Assembly (NCBI GenBank): GCA_004028505.1
Contig: MTKO01000079.1
Coordinates: 1-45,378 of the forward strand
DNA from: Candidatus Electrothrix aarhusensis
GTDB taxonomy: Bacteria; Desulfobacterota; Desulfobulbia; Desulfobulbales; Desulfobulbaceae
Length of the DNA stretch: 45,378 nucleotides
Direction of reading: 5' to 3'
Shown here: positions 32,928 to 41,908 of the stretch, piece by piece
Layout: every line of letters starts with the position of its first letter
Numbering within the stretch: the stretch's first letter is position 1
The notes under the pieces: model-generated
Told to the model about the DNA's origin: nothing
What the model saw: the letters and a program-made list of their open reading frames with translations, nothing else
The model's database searches: none
Made by a program: the position numbers and the translations under genes

Positions 32928-33920
32928 TTATTGTGAGTGAAGAGCTCGCAAGATCAAGGTCCGCAAGGCCTTGATAAATTGCGGGTCATCATTCAGCCCT
33001 CGAGTTGACTCCAGTCGCATGCCCAGCTCCGCAGCTTGCCCCTTATAGAGCATATCAATTTCGTATATTGTCTCGATATGATCGGAGGTGAAGGCAATGG
33101 GCACCATTAGAATATTTTTACACCCTTGTCCAGCCAGCTGCTTCAGCATATCCGGCGTGCTGGGCTCTAACCACTCCACCGGGCCGCTTCGGCTTTGAAA
33201 GCAGAGTGTTCCCTGTCTGCCAATCTGCTTTTTGCCAAGCTGCTTTTCGATTGCTGCAATGGTATGTTTGATCTCCTCCACATAGGGGTCGCCCTGATCA
33301 ATAAATTTTTTCGGTAAACTATGGGCGCTATAGACCAACTGCACAGCCTCTTGCTCATTGTCAGTAAACAAAGCCAAGCCCTCTCTGATCCGGGCAACCA
33401 GAGCATTAATGTATTCCGGCTCAGCAGGCCAGGAGCGGATCTCCCGTATGGGCAGATTCAAACCAAGTTTCGCATTCTGCTGTCTAAGATCGGAGAAAGA
33501 AGAGCCCGTGGTTGCCCGGCAATAATGGGGGTACAGAGGGAGGGCAATTAATTCGGTCACTCCGGCATCAATCATTTCCTGCAAGACTGTATCAGCAAAG
33601 GGTGTCCAGTAGCGCATACAAGAACGCACGATACAGCTCCCTTCACCTGCTAAGCTCTGCTCTAATATTTTCTCTAATGCTTGGGCCTGCTCAGCTGTTA
33701 TGCGGGTAAGCGGTGAACCTCCCCCTATCTTCTGATAGTTTTCCATACTGACTGGGGCACGCCTACGGGCGATCATTGCAGCGATGGGCTTCTGCAACAG
33801 TGCCGGGCCCAGACGGATAATCTGTCTGTCAGAGAAGAGATTATACAGGAACGGACGAACATCCTCCTGTTTTTCCGGCCCTCCCATGTTCAATAACAAC
33901 ACGCCGATTTTTTTGTCCAT
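32928..33920 (-). CDS. hemH: Ferrochelatase HemH
   Basis: Inserts ferrous iron into a porphyrin at the end of haem synthesis. Present are GVLLLNMGGPEKQEDVRPFL (20-residue N-terminal signature), MRYWTPF, the catalytic-region His in YSAHSLPKKF and the acidic partner in FTSDHIETIYEID. Length (330) fits bacterial ferrochelatases. I chose the second ATG (33920) because AGGA lies seven bases before it; the first ATG (33929) has its AGG directly abutting. There are no Cys ligands for a C-terminal [2Fe-2S] cluster. Protoporphyrin versus coproporphyrin use cannot be decided from this sequence alone. Confidence 0.93.
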   Translation of the reverse strand: MDKKIGVLLLNMGGPEKQEDVRPFLYNLFSDRQIIRLGPALLQKPIAAMIARRRAPVSMENYQKIGGGSPLTRITAEQAQALEKILEQSLAGEGSCIVRSCMRYWTPFADTVLQEMIDAGVTELIALPLYPHYCRATTGSSFSDLRQQNAKLGLNLPIREIRSWPAEPEYINALVARIREGLALFTDNEQEAVQLVYSAHSLPKKFIDQGDPYVEEIKHTIAAIEKQLGKKQIGRQGTLCFQSRSGPVEWLEPSTPDMLKQLAGQGCKNILMVPIAFTSDHIETIYEIDMLYKGQAAELGMRLESTRGLNDDPQFIKALRTLILRALHSQ

Positions 33921-33929
33921 ATCTTTCAT

Positions 33930-34271
33930 CCTGTTGCTTTTTTTTATGATGTATAAAGGCTACACGGCCCTAAAAGTTTTCGTCAAGTAAATGTCGTTTT
34001 AGATCTTGTCTATTCAAAGATCAATGTCTATAATAAAAGTATGATAAGGTTATATTCCACGTTAAATCCCCTGATTCTTCCTCGGCTACGCCAAACATCC
34101 CCCTCTTATTCTGCACTTTCTGCGGATCGTACAGGACATTTTTTCGATACTCTCGGGCATCGGAGGGGGTATTGCTGCTGTTTGGAAGACTCTTAGGACT
34201 ATAGTGGCTCAGATAATCTTTGAGAAAACAGTGACGCAGGGTCGCTGGTACTATTAAATTGTGGAGGATAT
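33930..34271. other. 342-base divergent region with a long leader of the HPF-cold-shock gene
   Basis: Between hemH and the HPF-cold-shock fusion. A near-consensus promoter lies at 34006-34034, leaving about 230 transcribed bases before the ATG at 34272. That leader has several possible short stems and T/C-rich tracts and no ORF of note. A second weaker -10-like TATAGT lies near 34201. Confidence 0.5.
34006..34034 (+). promoter_or_regulatory. Near-consensus sigma70-type promoter for the HPF-cold-shock gene
   Basis: TTGTCT (34006-34011), a 17-base spacer and TATAAT (34029-34034), 238 bases upstream of the start codon. Confidence 0.55.
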
Positions 34272-34811
34272 ATGGATCTGAAAGTTGAAGCCAGAAATCT
34301 TGACATGCGCAACGGCTGGCAGGAAAAAATAGAAGAAGAACGAGAAAAACTTATCCGCCATTATGCAAACTTGGTTCTTCATCTTCGCGTAACCATTGAA
34401 GCCACCCCAGGCTATAAAGAAGGGGGTTATGAAATCAGCTTAGTTGCTTCTGTACCCAACGATACCGTAGTGGTTAAACGCTGGGGTGAAAAAGTACGTC
34501 CCTTGCTGGTTGAGAGTTTTGATGTTCTCGGCCTTCAATTAAAGGATATTGTTCAGAAAAAACAAAATCATAAACATCAAGTGAGTGTCAAGACTCAAGG
34601 CGGCGTTCCAGGTGGCGATGCCCGAGGAACCGTCCAGCGTATGTTTGCCGAATACGGCTTTATAATGACACAGGATGACCAGGAGGTCTTCTTTCATGCC
34701 AATGCATTGAAAAATGTTTCCATGGATGATCTTAAAGAAGGTACTGCTGTAAGCCTCGCCATGGAAGATGGTGTTAAAGGATTGCAAGCAGTATGGGTTA
34801 AGGCCGCCTAG
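34272..34811 (+). CDS. HPF/RaiA-type ribosome-associated protein fused to a cold-shock domain
   Basis: Residues 1-100 follow the HPF/sigma54-modulation fold (LKVEARNLDMRNGWQEKIEEE, in parts LKVEARNLD and WQEKIEEE; VTIEATP; DTVVVKRWGEKVRPLL), which binds the ribosomal decoding region and blocks translation in resting cells. Residues 117-178 form a cold-shock-type OB fold: GTVQRMFAEYGFIMT (RNP1-like) and EVFFHANAL (RNP2-like), ending GVKGLQAVWV. The canonical long-HPF dimerisation domain is absent; the OB fold stands in its place. GGAGG precedes the ATG. The fusion suggests a hibernation factor that also binds RNA, perhaps under cold or starvation. A strong terminator follows. Confidence 0.87.
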   Translation: MDLKVEARNLDMRNGWQEKIEEEREKLIRHYANLVLHLRVTIEATPGYKEGGYEISLVASVPNDTVVVKRWGEKVRPLLVESFDVLGLQLKDIVQKKQNHKHQVSVKTQGGVPGGDARGTVQRMFAEYGFIMTQDDQEVFFHANALKNVSMDDLKEGTAVSLAMEDGVKGLQAVWVKAA

Positions 34812-34841
34812 TTTTTGTATAAGCACAGACAACACTGCAAG

Positions 34842-34874
34842 AAGCCTCTGCCTGACCGGGCAGAGGCTTTTTTT
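34842..34874 (+). terminator. Strong intrinsic terminator after the HPF-cold-shock gene
   Basis: AAGCCTCTGCC pairs with GGCAGAGGCTT (11 bp) and runs into TTTTTTT. Confidence 0.9.
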
Positions 34875-34902
34875 ATTGTTTTGCACCGAAAAAACTGGTT
34901 TG

Positions 34903-34917
34903 ATACAAAATTTGTAT
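34903..34917. promoter_or_regulatory. Perfect inverted repeat before nadA, possible operator
   Basis: ATACAAA and TTTGTAT flank one A, 69 bases before the nadA start codon. Symmetry and position suit a repressor site controlling NAD synthesis, but I cannot assign a regulator and the motif is AT-rich, so chance is possible. Confidence 0.35.
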
Positions 34918-34985
34918 AAACGCTTTGTACAGATGTCTCAGCAGCATAAAATAAACAGCAAAAAGACAGAAAGGAGCCGGTCATC

Positions 34986-36082
34986 ATGTCATTTGCCCAA
35001 CAGCCAGATATCGGATCAACATACCAGGGAATGAAGCAGGAAGAGCTTGTTGAGCGTATTGCAGCCCGAAAAAAAGAACTCGCAGGAGATCTGCTCATCC
35101 TCAGCCATCATTATCAGCACGATGCCTTATATCAATTTGCTGATCTCACAGGTGATTCATTAAAGCTGGCCGCTGACGCCGCGAAAATAAACGATAAACA
35201 GTTTTTGATCTTCTGCGGGGTTCATTTTATGGCTGAAGCGGCTGATATTCTCTCTGCCGAGCACCAACAGGTTCTTCTCCCACACCTTGATGCCGGTTGC
35301 CCAATGGCGGATATGTCCACCAGGACCGCTGTAGAAACGGCATGGACAGAGCTGAGCACTGTAACCGGGGTAGCTGAAGAATCTATCACACCAGTTACCT
35401 ATGTAAATTCATCAGCTGATGTAAAAAGTTTTGTCGGCGAAAAGGGCGGTTCCTCCTGTACCTCATCAAATGCGGAACGAGTCCTTGACTGGGCCTCTCG
35501 CGGGGAAAACTGGTTTTCTTTTTTCCAGACCAGCATCTTGGACGCAACGCCTCATACGCCTTGGGCCTTCCTAAAGAACAGGTTGTGCTCTGGCGACGAG
35601 GCGAACCCATGGGCGGATGCAGTCAAGAGAAACTCAAGCAGGCACGGGTGGTTCTTTGGGATGGGTATTGCGAGGTCCATATGCGCAGCTTTCCCGAGCA
35701 TGTCCTTTCCTGGCGGGCCAAAGATCCCCTGGCAACAGTGATTGTCCATCCGGAATGCCGAAATGAGGTTGTACGCTTAGCAGATATATCAGGATCGACA
35801 GAGGCCATTATTTCCGCCGTTGCTGCCAGCAAAACGGGCAGTCATTGGGTTATTGGCACAGAGATCAACCTGGTGGATCGACTGGCCAAACAACATCCAG
35901 ACAAAATCATTCATTCCTTAACCCCGGCCTGCCTTTGTCCGACCATGTCAGCAATCAAACCGGCCAATCTCCTCTGGATGCTCGACAATCTCGCTAAAGG
36001 CAATGTCGTCAATAGGATTCAGGTTCCGCAGGAAATAGCTGTGCAAGCCAAGATTTGCCTAGACAGAATGTTGGCTATCTGA
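34986..36082 (+). CDS. nadA: Quinolinate synthase NadA, one frameshift
   Basis: [4Fe-4S] enzyme making quinolinate from iminoaspartate and dihydroxyacetone phosphate in NAD synthesis. AGGAG precedes the ATG. Landmarks: ILSHHYQHDALYQFADLTGDS, in two parts ILSHHYQHD and FADLTGDSL; FCGVHFMAEAADIL; cluster cysteines in HLDAGCPMADM (C105), GGSSCTSSNAERVL and PACLCPTM. The frame breaks in CGCGGGGAAAACTGG (35502-35510): one more G or A restores a continuous KLVFFFPDQHLGRN-type stretch that the family has at this point. The open parts are 34986-35741 and 35561-36082. A missing base in a run is the simplest reason. No nadB or nadC is adjacent. Confidence 0.94.
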
Positions 36083-36165
36083 TCCTGTTTACCTGATTCT
36101 GTCTCTTATTTGTCCGTGAATACGCATAATTCACCAAGACCAGAAGGGCTCAACCACTGATTATT

Positions 36166-38120
36166 ATGAATTTGTTCCGCTCGCTTTCCAAACAGCCTGC
36201 CTATCCAGCCCTTCTGGCTGGTCTCAAAGACGAGAGTGCCCCTCAGCAAAGGTCCACCACAAAGACCGGACACTGGGGGAGCCTTGTTCTTTTTGTTCTC
36301 ATCCTCATGACCGGATATTATTTTCTGGTTGTGAACAGCGGCTTGCTACAACTGGAGATTGAGACAGATACCCGCACCGTTTTCAAGGTATACTGGCCTA
36401 AGAAGAATGGCCATTTCAGCGAACGAAACATGACCGAGCTCCTCATTGAGCCGGGAAAGAAAACCTATTCCGTACGGATCAATAATACAGCAAAGATAGA
36501 CTACCTCCGTCTTGATCCCAGCGAAAAAACCGCTTGGATAACCATCAAGCAAGTGCGTATCAAGCAATGGGGATATCCTGATTATCTCTTACGCAGTCAA
36601 GGTGATTTTGAAAATCTTGAGATCCTCAGCGGAGTGGAGTCATTGACCCGACAAGACCAAGGCGTGACCCTTCAGGTCAAGAGCAGCGATCCGCAGCTCA
36701 AACTCCATCTCCCGAACAGAGAACGCTTGTTTTCCCCGTTGACTGATCCAACAGATGCTGCTCGCCTGCTCAGCGTTGCTCTGTTGGCAATAGCAGGATA
36801 TTTTCTCTTTCGTTCTTTTTTCAAGAACTCGTCTTTTCTTCCTGTCTTGGGGGCAATAGCGCTCGGTCTGATTGTGACAATGGCCTTGATCAGCGATTTC
36901 AACACCCATCCTGATGAGTATGTCCATGTAACTGCCGGGAAGTATTTCACCGACCATACCTTGCCTCCCCAGGTTGGCGATCCAGCTATTACAGACACCT
37001 ACAGCGTGTACGGAGTCTCCCGACTCCATTCAGGAGAAATCATTTATCTCTTGGCTGGTAAATATCTCCGTCTTTTGCAGCCGCTCTATTTGGAGCCCTT
37101 TTTTCTTCTGCGTCTCTTTAACGTGCTGCTGTTCGGAGCCTTGGTTCTTTTTGCCTTTACCAAAAAAGACTTTCGTTTTTTCCTCCTCCCCTTTTTGATT
37201 TCTCCACAGATATGGTATATTTTCAGCTATTTCAACTCTGACGCCTTTGCCACCTTTCTCAGCCTGCTTGCTGCCTACCAACTTGCTGGCAAAGAATCCG
37301 CCTGACCTCCTTGGCTTTTTCTGAGCAACCAAAACATACCGGGATTAAGATCGCGAGCCTAGGATTGCTTCTCGGCTTCTTACTGCTTTTAAAGCAAAAT
37401 TTTTATTTCCTCTACCTCTTCCTTTTTCTCTATTTTTTTTGGAAAATATGGGTCTTGCGCCCACGTTGGAACGGGAAAAAAATATTCCGGCTGACTGCAG
37501 TCCTCCTTATCGGCAGCTCCGTCTTTGCCGGTGTTTGCCTGACTGATGCTTGGGTCAATGATTTTAATAAAAATGACCTGATGTTTAAGGCTCGCCAACA
37601 ATTCGCAGAAGAACTGTACAATCCAGATACACCTATTGAAAATAGGCACGCCTACCTGGAAATGCGTCAACGGGGAACAACGCTGAAGCATTTTCTCGCA
37701 GCGGACCGCTGGGGAGAAAAATCCTTCCGCACCTCCTTTGGCGTCTACGGATACACCCAATATTCCGGTTCCTTTGCCTATTATGACTATGTACGTTATA
37801 CTGGTCTTGCCCTACTGCTCACTCTGGTCATCTCCATCGGTTACCGTGGACAGAGCGCTGGTATCGCGTTAATGGCAATTTCAGGAGTAACAGCTTTACT
37901 CCTCATTATAGTGGCTTGCTGGCATGCTTGGACGGTCGATTTTCAGGCCCAAGGGCGCTATTTTCTGCCTATTATTCCGATAGCTGCTGTTCTCTTTTAT
38001 CATTGTCGCCGGATTATCTTCCGTCCTGTTTTTTACATATTATTTTTTACACTTTTCTCTTTCTCAGTATATAATTTCATATTGGTCGGCTTGCGAGATA
38101 TAGGCAAATATGGTATGTAG
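36166..38120 (+). CDS. DUF2142-type multi-pass membrane protein, one frameshift
   Basis: A large membrane protein of about 650 residues. The N-terminal part has a membrane segment and a periplasmic beta-rich domain (about residues 60-200), followed by about ten membrane segments. DFNTHPDEYVHVTAGKYF and the late DFQAQGRYFLPIIPIAAV are typical of DUF2142 proteins, which sit in polysaccharide loci and resemble GT-C glycosyltransferases. The frame breaks at about 37300-37303: GAATCCGCCTGACC needs one more base (GCCCTGACC) to read on as ALTSLAFSEQPKH. The open parts are 36166-37305 and 37311-38120. It opens a plus-strand envelope cluster that runs to 43317. Confidence 0.75.
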
Positions 38121-38190
38121 CCAAGAAATTGATGTTTGTTTGAGCTTGTTTCTTGTTTTTAATAATTAGCTCGGGAGTCCCTGAAAAAAA

Positions 38191-38946
38191 ATGCAAAAGA
38201 AATTAAACCGGCGTACCGTTCAACTTATTGTCTTTTTTATATTTTCCCTTAACCTTCCTTGCCTAGGTGAAATGGAAAAAGCCGCTGTAATTCAGCAGGA
38301 TCTGGTCTGGTCTCAATCAGATGGTCTCCGCCATGAGATTTTCAGCAGTACCAAAAAGGACGGCGAATGGACAACGCCTGTTAAAGTCACGGATAATAAT
38401 GCAAATAATCTTCATCCGGTCCTTGAGATAGGAAGCAATGGGACAAAATGGCTTTTCTGGTCTGCGGTCCGCCCTAACGGGATATCTGTTCAATACGCAA
38501 TATTTAAAAATAATGAATGGAGCGAACCGCAAACACTCCCTATAGAACAACACTCAGCTATCACCCCTTCAGCACTGGCTGATAAGGATGGAGGAGTTTG
38601 GCTCGTTTGGGCTGGCAATGATGGCGGCAATGATGATATTTATTTCAGCAGGTTTCAAAAAAAGACGTGGACTGATCCTAAGATAGTTCATACCTCTAAC
38701 GAGGCTCCTGATATTAAACCGGAAATATCCTACAATGAAGAGGGTAAGATAGAAGTCAGCTGGATAGGGTTCCGGAGCAAAGCATACAAAAAACTTGCTT
38801 CTGTTTATACGGACAATATAGGCTGGTCTGCTGAACAGGAAAAATTGGAAACTGAAGAAGAGGACGTTCAGAACGAGGAGGAGCAAAAAATCGAGCTCCC
38901 CTCATTTTTGCCCAGCGACAGCCAGTTTTTTCTAAAAATTTATTAA
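38191..38946 (+). CDS. Exported protein with beta-propeller-like repeats (251 aa)
   Basis: A signal peptide (about 1-26) leads to repeated blades of the kind [83 protein letters not shown]. Each pairs a (L/V)-(V/F)-W strand with a (D/E)-W-(T/S)-x-P strand, about 48 residues apart. This resembles sialidase/BNR-type propellers, but only about four blades are present, so it may be partial or assemble with a partner. The acidic C-terminus ([11 protein letters not shown]) is unusual. It lies between membrane and hydrolase genes in the envelope cluster. Confidence 0.65.
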   Translation: MQKKLNRRTVQLIVFFIFSLNLPCLGEMEKAAVIQQDLVWSQSDGLRHEIFSSTKKDGEWTTPVKVTDNNANNLHPVLEIGSNGTKWLFWSAVRPNGISVQYAIFKNNEWSEPQTLPIEQHSAITPSALADKDGGVWLVWAGNDGGNDDIYFSRFQKKTWTDPKIVHTSNEAPDIKPEISYNEEGKIEVSWIGFRSKAYKKLASVYTDNIGWSAEQEKLETEEEDVQNEEEQKIELPSFLPSDSQFFLKIY

Positions 38947-38974
38947 TGAGATAAGCATAAGCACGAGGGGTAGA

Positions 38975-39925
38975 ATGAGGCTGTTCAGAATATTCTCAGC
39001 AGGAATCACAGCAGTATTATTCATTGTTTCTCTTTCCCATGCAGACGTTATTGTCTGTTTTGGTGACTCCATTACTGCGGGCTACAAGGCGACACCCTAT
39101 CCAACCAACCTGCAAAATATGTACGGATCCTCCGCTGGTACCCAAGTGGTTAATGCGGGCAAAGGCGGAGAAGATACCTACAATGGCGTCTCTCGTTTGG
39201 GAGGGGTGTTGTCAACATATGCACCTAATTATGTGGTAATTATGGAAGGAGCAAACGATGTTATGATCGGCATCTCTCCTGAGACCACTGTGTTCAATCT
39301 TAACAATATGCTTGAACAGACACTGGCCGCCGGTGCCAAACCCATTCTGTCTACCATCACGCCCAACATCAGCAGTTCAGGCTATCAGCCGGAAAATTAT
39401 AATCCGGGCATCATCAACCTCGCGCAAGGCGGCAATACCACCTTGATTGATACCTACGCCAATGTGGTCTCAAATTGGTCAAATCTTAATGTTGACGGAA
39501 TACATCCTAATGAAGCCGGGTCCACGACCATAGCCCAAGGATTCTATTCGCAGCTGGTCAATAATCAAAATGCCAGCAGTAGCAGTGGCGGCGGCGGCTG
39601 CTTTATTGCCACAGCAGCCTATGGAACAGTCCTTGAGCCGCAGGTTATCCTGCTCAAAAAATTTCGTGATCTCTATCTGCTCACAAATCGTCTAGGCTCT
39701 TATTTTGTCCAACTCTATTATACCTATTCTCCGCCAATTGCTGACTTTATCCGCCAGCATGATATCCTTCGTTTTGTGGTACGGATACTCCTCTTCCCTT
39801 TGCTGACGGTCAGCTTTTTCCTTGTCGAGTTTTCTCCTCTCCAGCAGCTTATTATCGCCATTGTCATGTTCTGTTCCTTTGGACTTTTCCTGGCCCGCTT
39901 CAGAAAACAACACCGTGCGAACTAA
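38975..39925 (+). CDS. Exported SGNH/GDSL hydrolase with a C-terminal CFI-box region
   Basis: A signal peptide (about 1-23) precedes an SGNH domain: block [10 protein letters not shown] (catalytic S32), a Gly in NAGKGGEDT, block III EGANDVM and the Asp/His pair in [12 protein letters not shown] Ser/Gly linker then leads to [18 protein letters not shown], the CFI-box motif, followed by helices and two membrane segments ([19 protein letters not shown] and [16 protein letters not shown]). CFI-box C-termini are found on many exported deltaproteobacterial proteins and are thought to be a sorting or anchoring signal. The likely activity is deacetylation or deacylation of a glycan. GAGGGG lies before the ATG. 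Confidence 0.85.
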   Translation: MRLFRIFSAGITAVLFIVSLSHADVIVCFGDSITAGYKATPYPTNLQNMYGSSAGTQVVNAGKGGEDTYNGVSRLGGVLSTYAPNYVVIMEGANDVMIGISPETTVFNLNNMLEQTLAAGAKPILSTITPNISSSGYQPENYNPGIINLAQGGNTTLIDTYANVVSNWSNLNVDGIHPNEAGSTTIAQGFYSQLVNNQNASSSSGGGGCFIATAAYGTVLEPQVILLKKFRDLYLLTNRLGSYFVQLYYTYSPPIADFIRQHDILRFVVRILLFPLLTVSFFLVEFSPLQQLIIAIVMFCSFGLFLARFRKQHRAN

Positions 39926-41027
39926 CAGACTGCAAAAAAAGAGGAGGTCTCCATGCCTGCTCTTTTTTTGCAGCCTCTGCCTGCTCTCTCTTTGCTCCCC
40001 CCATTCTAAAAATATTAAAGATATAACGGAACAGCGCTTTGTACCAAGTCACCGGATAAAGCGCCTAGTTTTTCCAGAAAAAGAGTGGGAAAAAAAACCC
40101 GCTGAATCCCTATGCAGAAATGCAGGAACACTGGATAAATTTACAAAGGCTGTGGGTGGTTCCGGGGTTATTATAAAAAACGGATACCTCATCAAAATCT
40201 GGGGAGACCCAACCGGACGCACCATGTGGGCCTCAGCCACTAAACCGGTGCTCAGTACGCTCCTGCTCTTTGCTGCTCAGGAGGGCCGAGTAGAAATCAA
40301 CGGGAAGGTTAAGGCTTTTATGCCGGAACTCCTAGGAAAAGACCAAAATATTACCTTCCATCAACTGGCTAATATGACCAGCGGCTATGCCCGGCGTGAG
40401 TCTCCTGGCCAAGCCTTTTCCTATAACGATTATGCAGTCAAACTTTACCATAATACCTTATTCAACAGGGTGTTTGCTGCTGATCCTAATCAGATTATCC
40501 TGGATAAAAGCAGATTCGGCCCGCTGCAATTTCAGGATGGCGAGCTCTTTGAGCAGGTTGAAAAATATGGCTGGTTTGTCCACACCTCTCCCAGAGATTT
40601 TGCCCGAATCGGCTGGTTCTGGCTCAATAAAGGTAACTGGAATGGCGAGCAACTCTTGAGCAAGGAATTTTTTGAGCGCTATCTCAAAAATCAGGTTCCA
40701 GAAACACTTCCCATCTCCGTGAAACCAGCCCGAGATTACTTGGGCATAGGGACCTATGGCGGCAGCGGCAACCAGTCCCCCTTCGGGCTAGGCAATTACG
40801 GCATGAACTGGTGGTTTAATGCCGGGAAAAGAATCTGGCCCAGTCTGCCAGAAGACACCTTTCAGGCCAATGGCCATTGGAACAAGGAAACCGTCACCGT
40901 GATTCCGAGCATGGCTCTCGTTATCGCCGGTGTCGGTGATTTCAGGCCCTTTCACCCCGGCCCTGGACCGGCAGACTCGCTCATGGGCCTCCTTGCTGAA
41001 GCCTGTGGGCAAAAGACAACTCGGTAA
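39915..41027 (+). CDS. Serine hydrolase of the class C beta-lactamase fold
   Basis: The fold is seen from [14 protein letters not shown] (S-x-x-K nucleophile motif), [22 protein letters not shown] (Y-x-N-like catalytic Tyr), [15 protein letters not shown] and [21 protein letters not shown]. Such proteins are esterases, peptidases or transesterases more often than lactamases. The N-terminus is a signal-like Cys/Leu segment ([15 protein letters not shown]). The GTG chosen overlaps the SGNH gene by 11 bases. A better-placed ATG at 39953 (AGGAGG upstream) is out of frame by one base across a T7 run at 39963-39969, so the true start may be there. It ends in a CCAGCTC/GAGCTGG hairpin. Confidence 0.8.
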   Translation: MRTNRLQKKRRSPCLLFFCSLCLLSLCSPHSKNIKDITEQRFVPSHRIKRLVFPEKEWEKKPAESLCRNAGTLDKFTKAVGGSGVIIKNGYLIKIWGDPTGRTMWASATKPVLSTLLLFAAQEGRVEINGKVKAFMPELLGKDQNITFHQLANMTSGYARRESPGQAFSYNDYAVKLYHNTLFNRVFAADPNQIILDKSRFGPLQFQDGELFEQVEKYGWFVHTSPRDFARIGWFWLNKGNWNGEQLLSKEFFERYLKNQVPETLPISVKPARDYLGIGTYGGSGNQSPFGLGNYGMNWWFNAGKRIWPSLPEDTFQANGHWNKETVTVIPSMALVIAGVGDFRPFHPGPGPADSLMGLLAEACGQKTTR

Positions 41028-41031
41028 CTGA

Positions 41032-41052
41032 CCAGCTCGGTAACTGAGCTGG
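41032..41052 (+). terminator. Hairpin after the serine hydrolase
   Basis: CCAGCTC pairs with GAGCTGG, with a T-rich tract shortly after. The sequence CTCGGTAACTGA occurs twice here (41020 and 41036), the first copy carrying the stop codon. Confidence 0.5.
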
Positions 41053-41150
41053 ACAAAATTTATTTATTTTATAACGCGTTGGATCTCCTCCCTCGCCCTT
41101 CAGGGCAGGGAATTTTATTTATCACGCTAAACTGTACATGGAAAAATCTT

Positions 41151-41894
41151 ATGTTTAAAGGATTGCACGTTGCGGTGGTCATGCCAGCCTATAATGCTGA
41201 AAAAACCCTCACCCGTACCTACCAGAGTATCCTGGAGCAAGAAATTGTTGATACCATTATTCTGGTGGATGACAACAGTTCCGACAGGACAGTGGAGATA
41301 GCCAAGGGATTAGAGAAGGTCAAGGTCTACGAGCACTCGGCCAATATGGGGTATGGTGCAAACCAAAAAACGTGTTACAAGGCCGCGCTTGAGGCTGGGG
41401 CAGATATCATCATTATGATACACCCAGATTATCAGTACACCCCCAAGCTCATTCTTGCCATGACCAGCCTTATCGGCAACGGCCTTTTCTCCTGCGTCCT
41501 CGGCTCAAGAATTCTCGGAGGCAATGCTGTTCACGACGGCATGCCGATCTATAAATATATCTCGAACCGCCTGCTGACCTTTGTAGAAAATATCTTCGTT
41601 GGTGCCAAATTATCCGAGTACCATACCGGCTACAGGGCCTTTTCCCGCCAGCTGTTGGAAAAAATTGATCTCTCGGAAAATTCAAATGACTTTGTCTTTG
41701 ATAACCAAATGCTCCTCCAGATAATTTGGACGGGTGAAAGTATAGGTGAAGTGAGTTGCCCGACAAAGTACTTTGCGGAGGCATCCTCCATCAACTTCGT
41801 TCGATCTGTTCGCTATGGCCTCGGTTGCGTGGCTACAGCTGTCCAATTCCGCCTGGCAAAGATGAACCTGCTTCATTCCCCGTTGTTTCGCTAA
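41151..41894 (+). CDS. Family 2 glycosyltransferase (dolichyl/polyprenyl-phosphate sugar type)
   Basis: A GT-A domain of about 247 residues: VAVVMPAYNAEKTL, ILVDDNSSD, NMGYGANQKTCY, the metal-binding IMIHPDYQYTP (D-x-D replaced by H-P-D), VLGSRILGG, YHTGYRAFSR and EVSCPTKYF. The pattern is close to polyprenyl-phosphate glucosyl/mannosyl transferases. The ATG at 41151 starts the domain correctly; the frame from 41079 has no support. It ends 14 bases before the multi-pass gene that follows, a common pairing of a lipid-linked donor synthase with a GT-C type membrane protein. Confidence 0.85.
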   Translation: MFKGLHVAVVMPAYNAEKTLTRTYQSILEQEIVDTIILVDDNSSDRTVEIAKGLEKVKVYEHSANMGYGANQKTCYKAALEAGADIIIMIHPDYQYTPKLILAMTSLIGNGLFSCVLGSRILGGNAVHDGMPIYKYISNRLLTFVENIFVGAKLSEYHTGYRAFSRQLLEKIDLSENSNDFVFDNQMLLQIIWTGESIGEVSCPTKYFAEASSINFVRSVRYGLGCVATAVQFRLAKMNLLHSPLFR

Positions 41895-41908
41895 GCCAAG
41901 AGATAATC

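Noticed and set aside
35561-36082. Separate second NadA-like gene
   Set aside because: It is the C-terminal half of the same nadA, joined by restoring one base near 35505.
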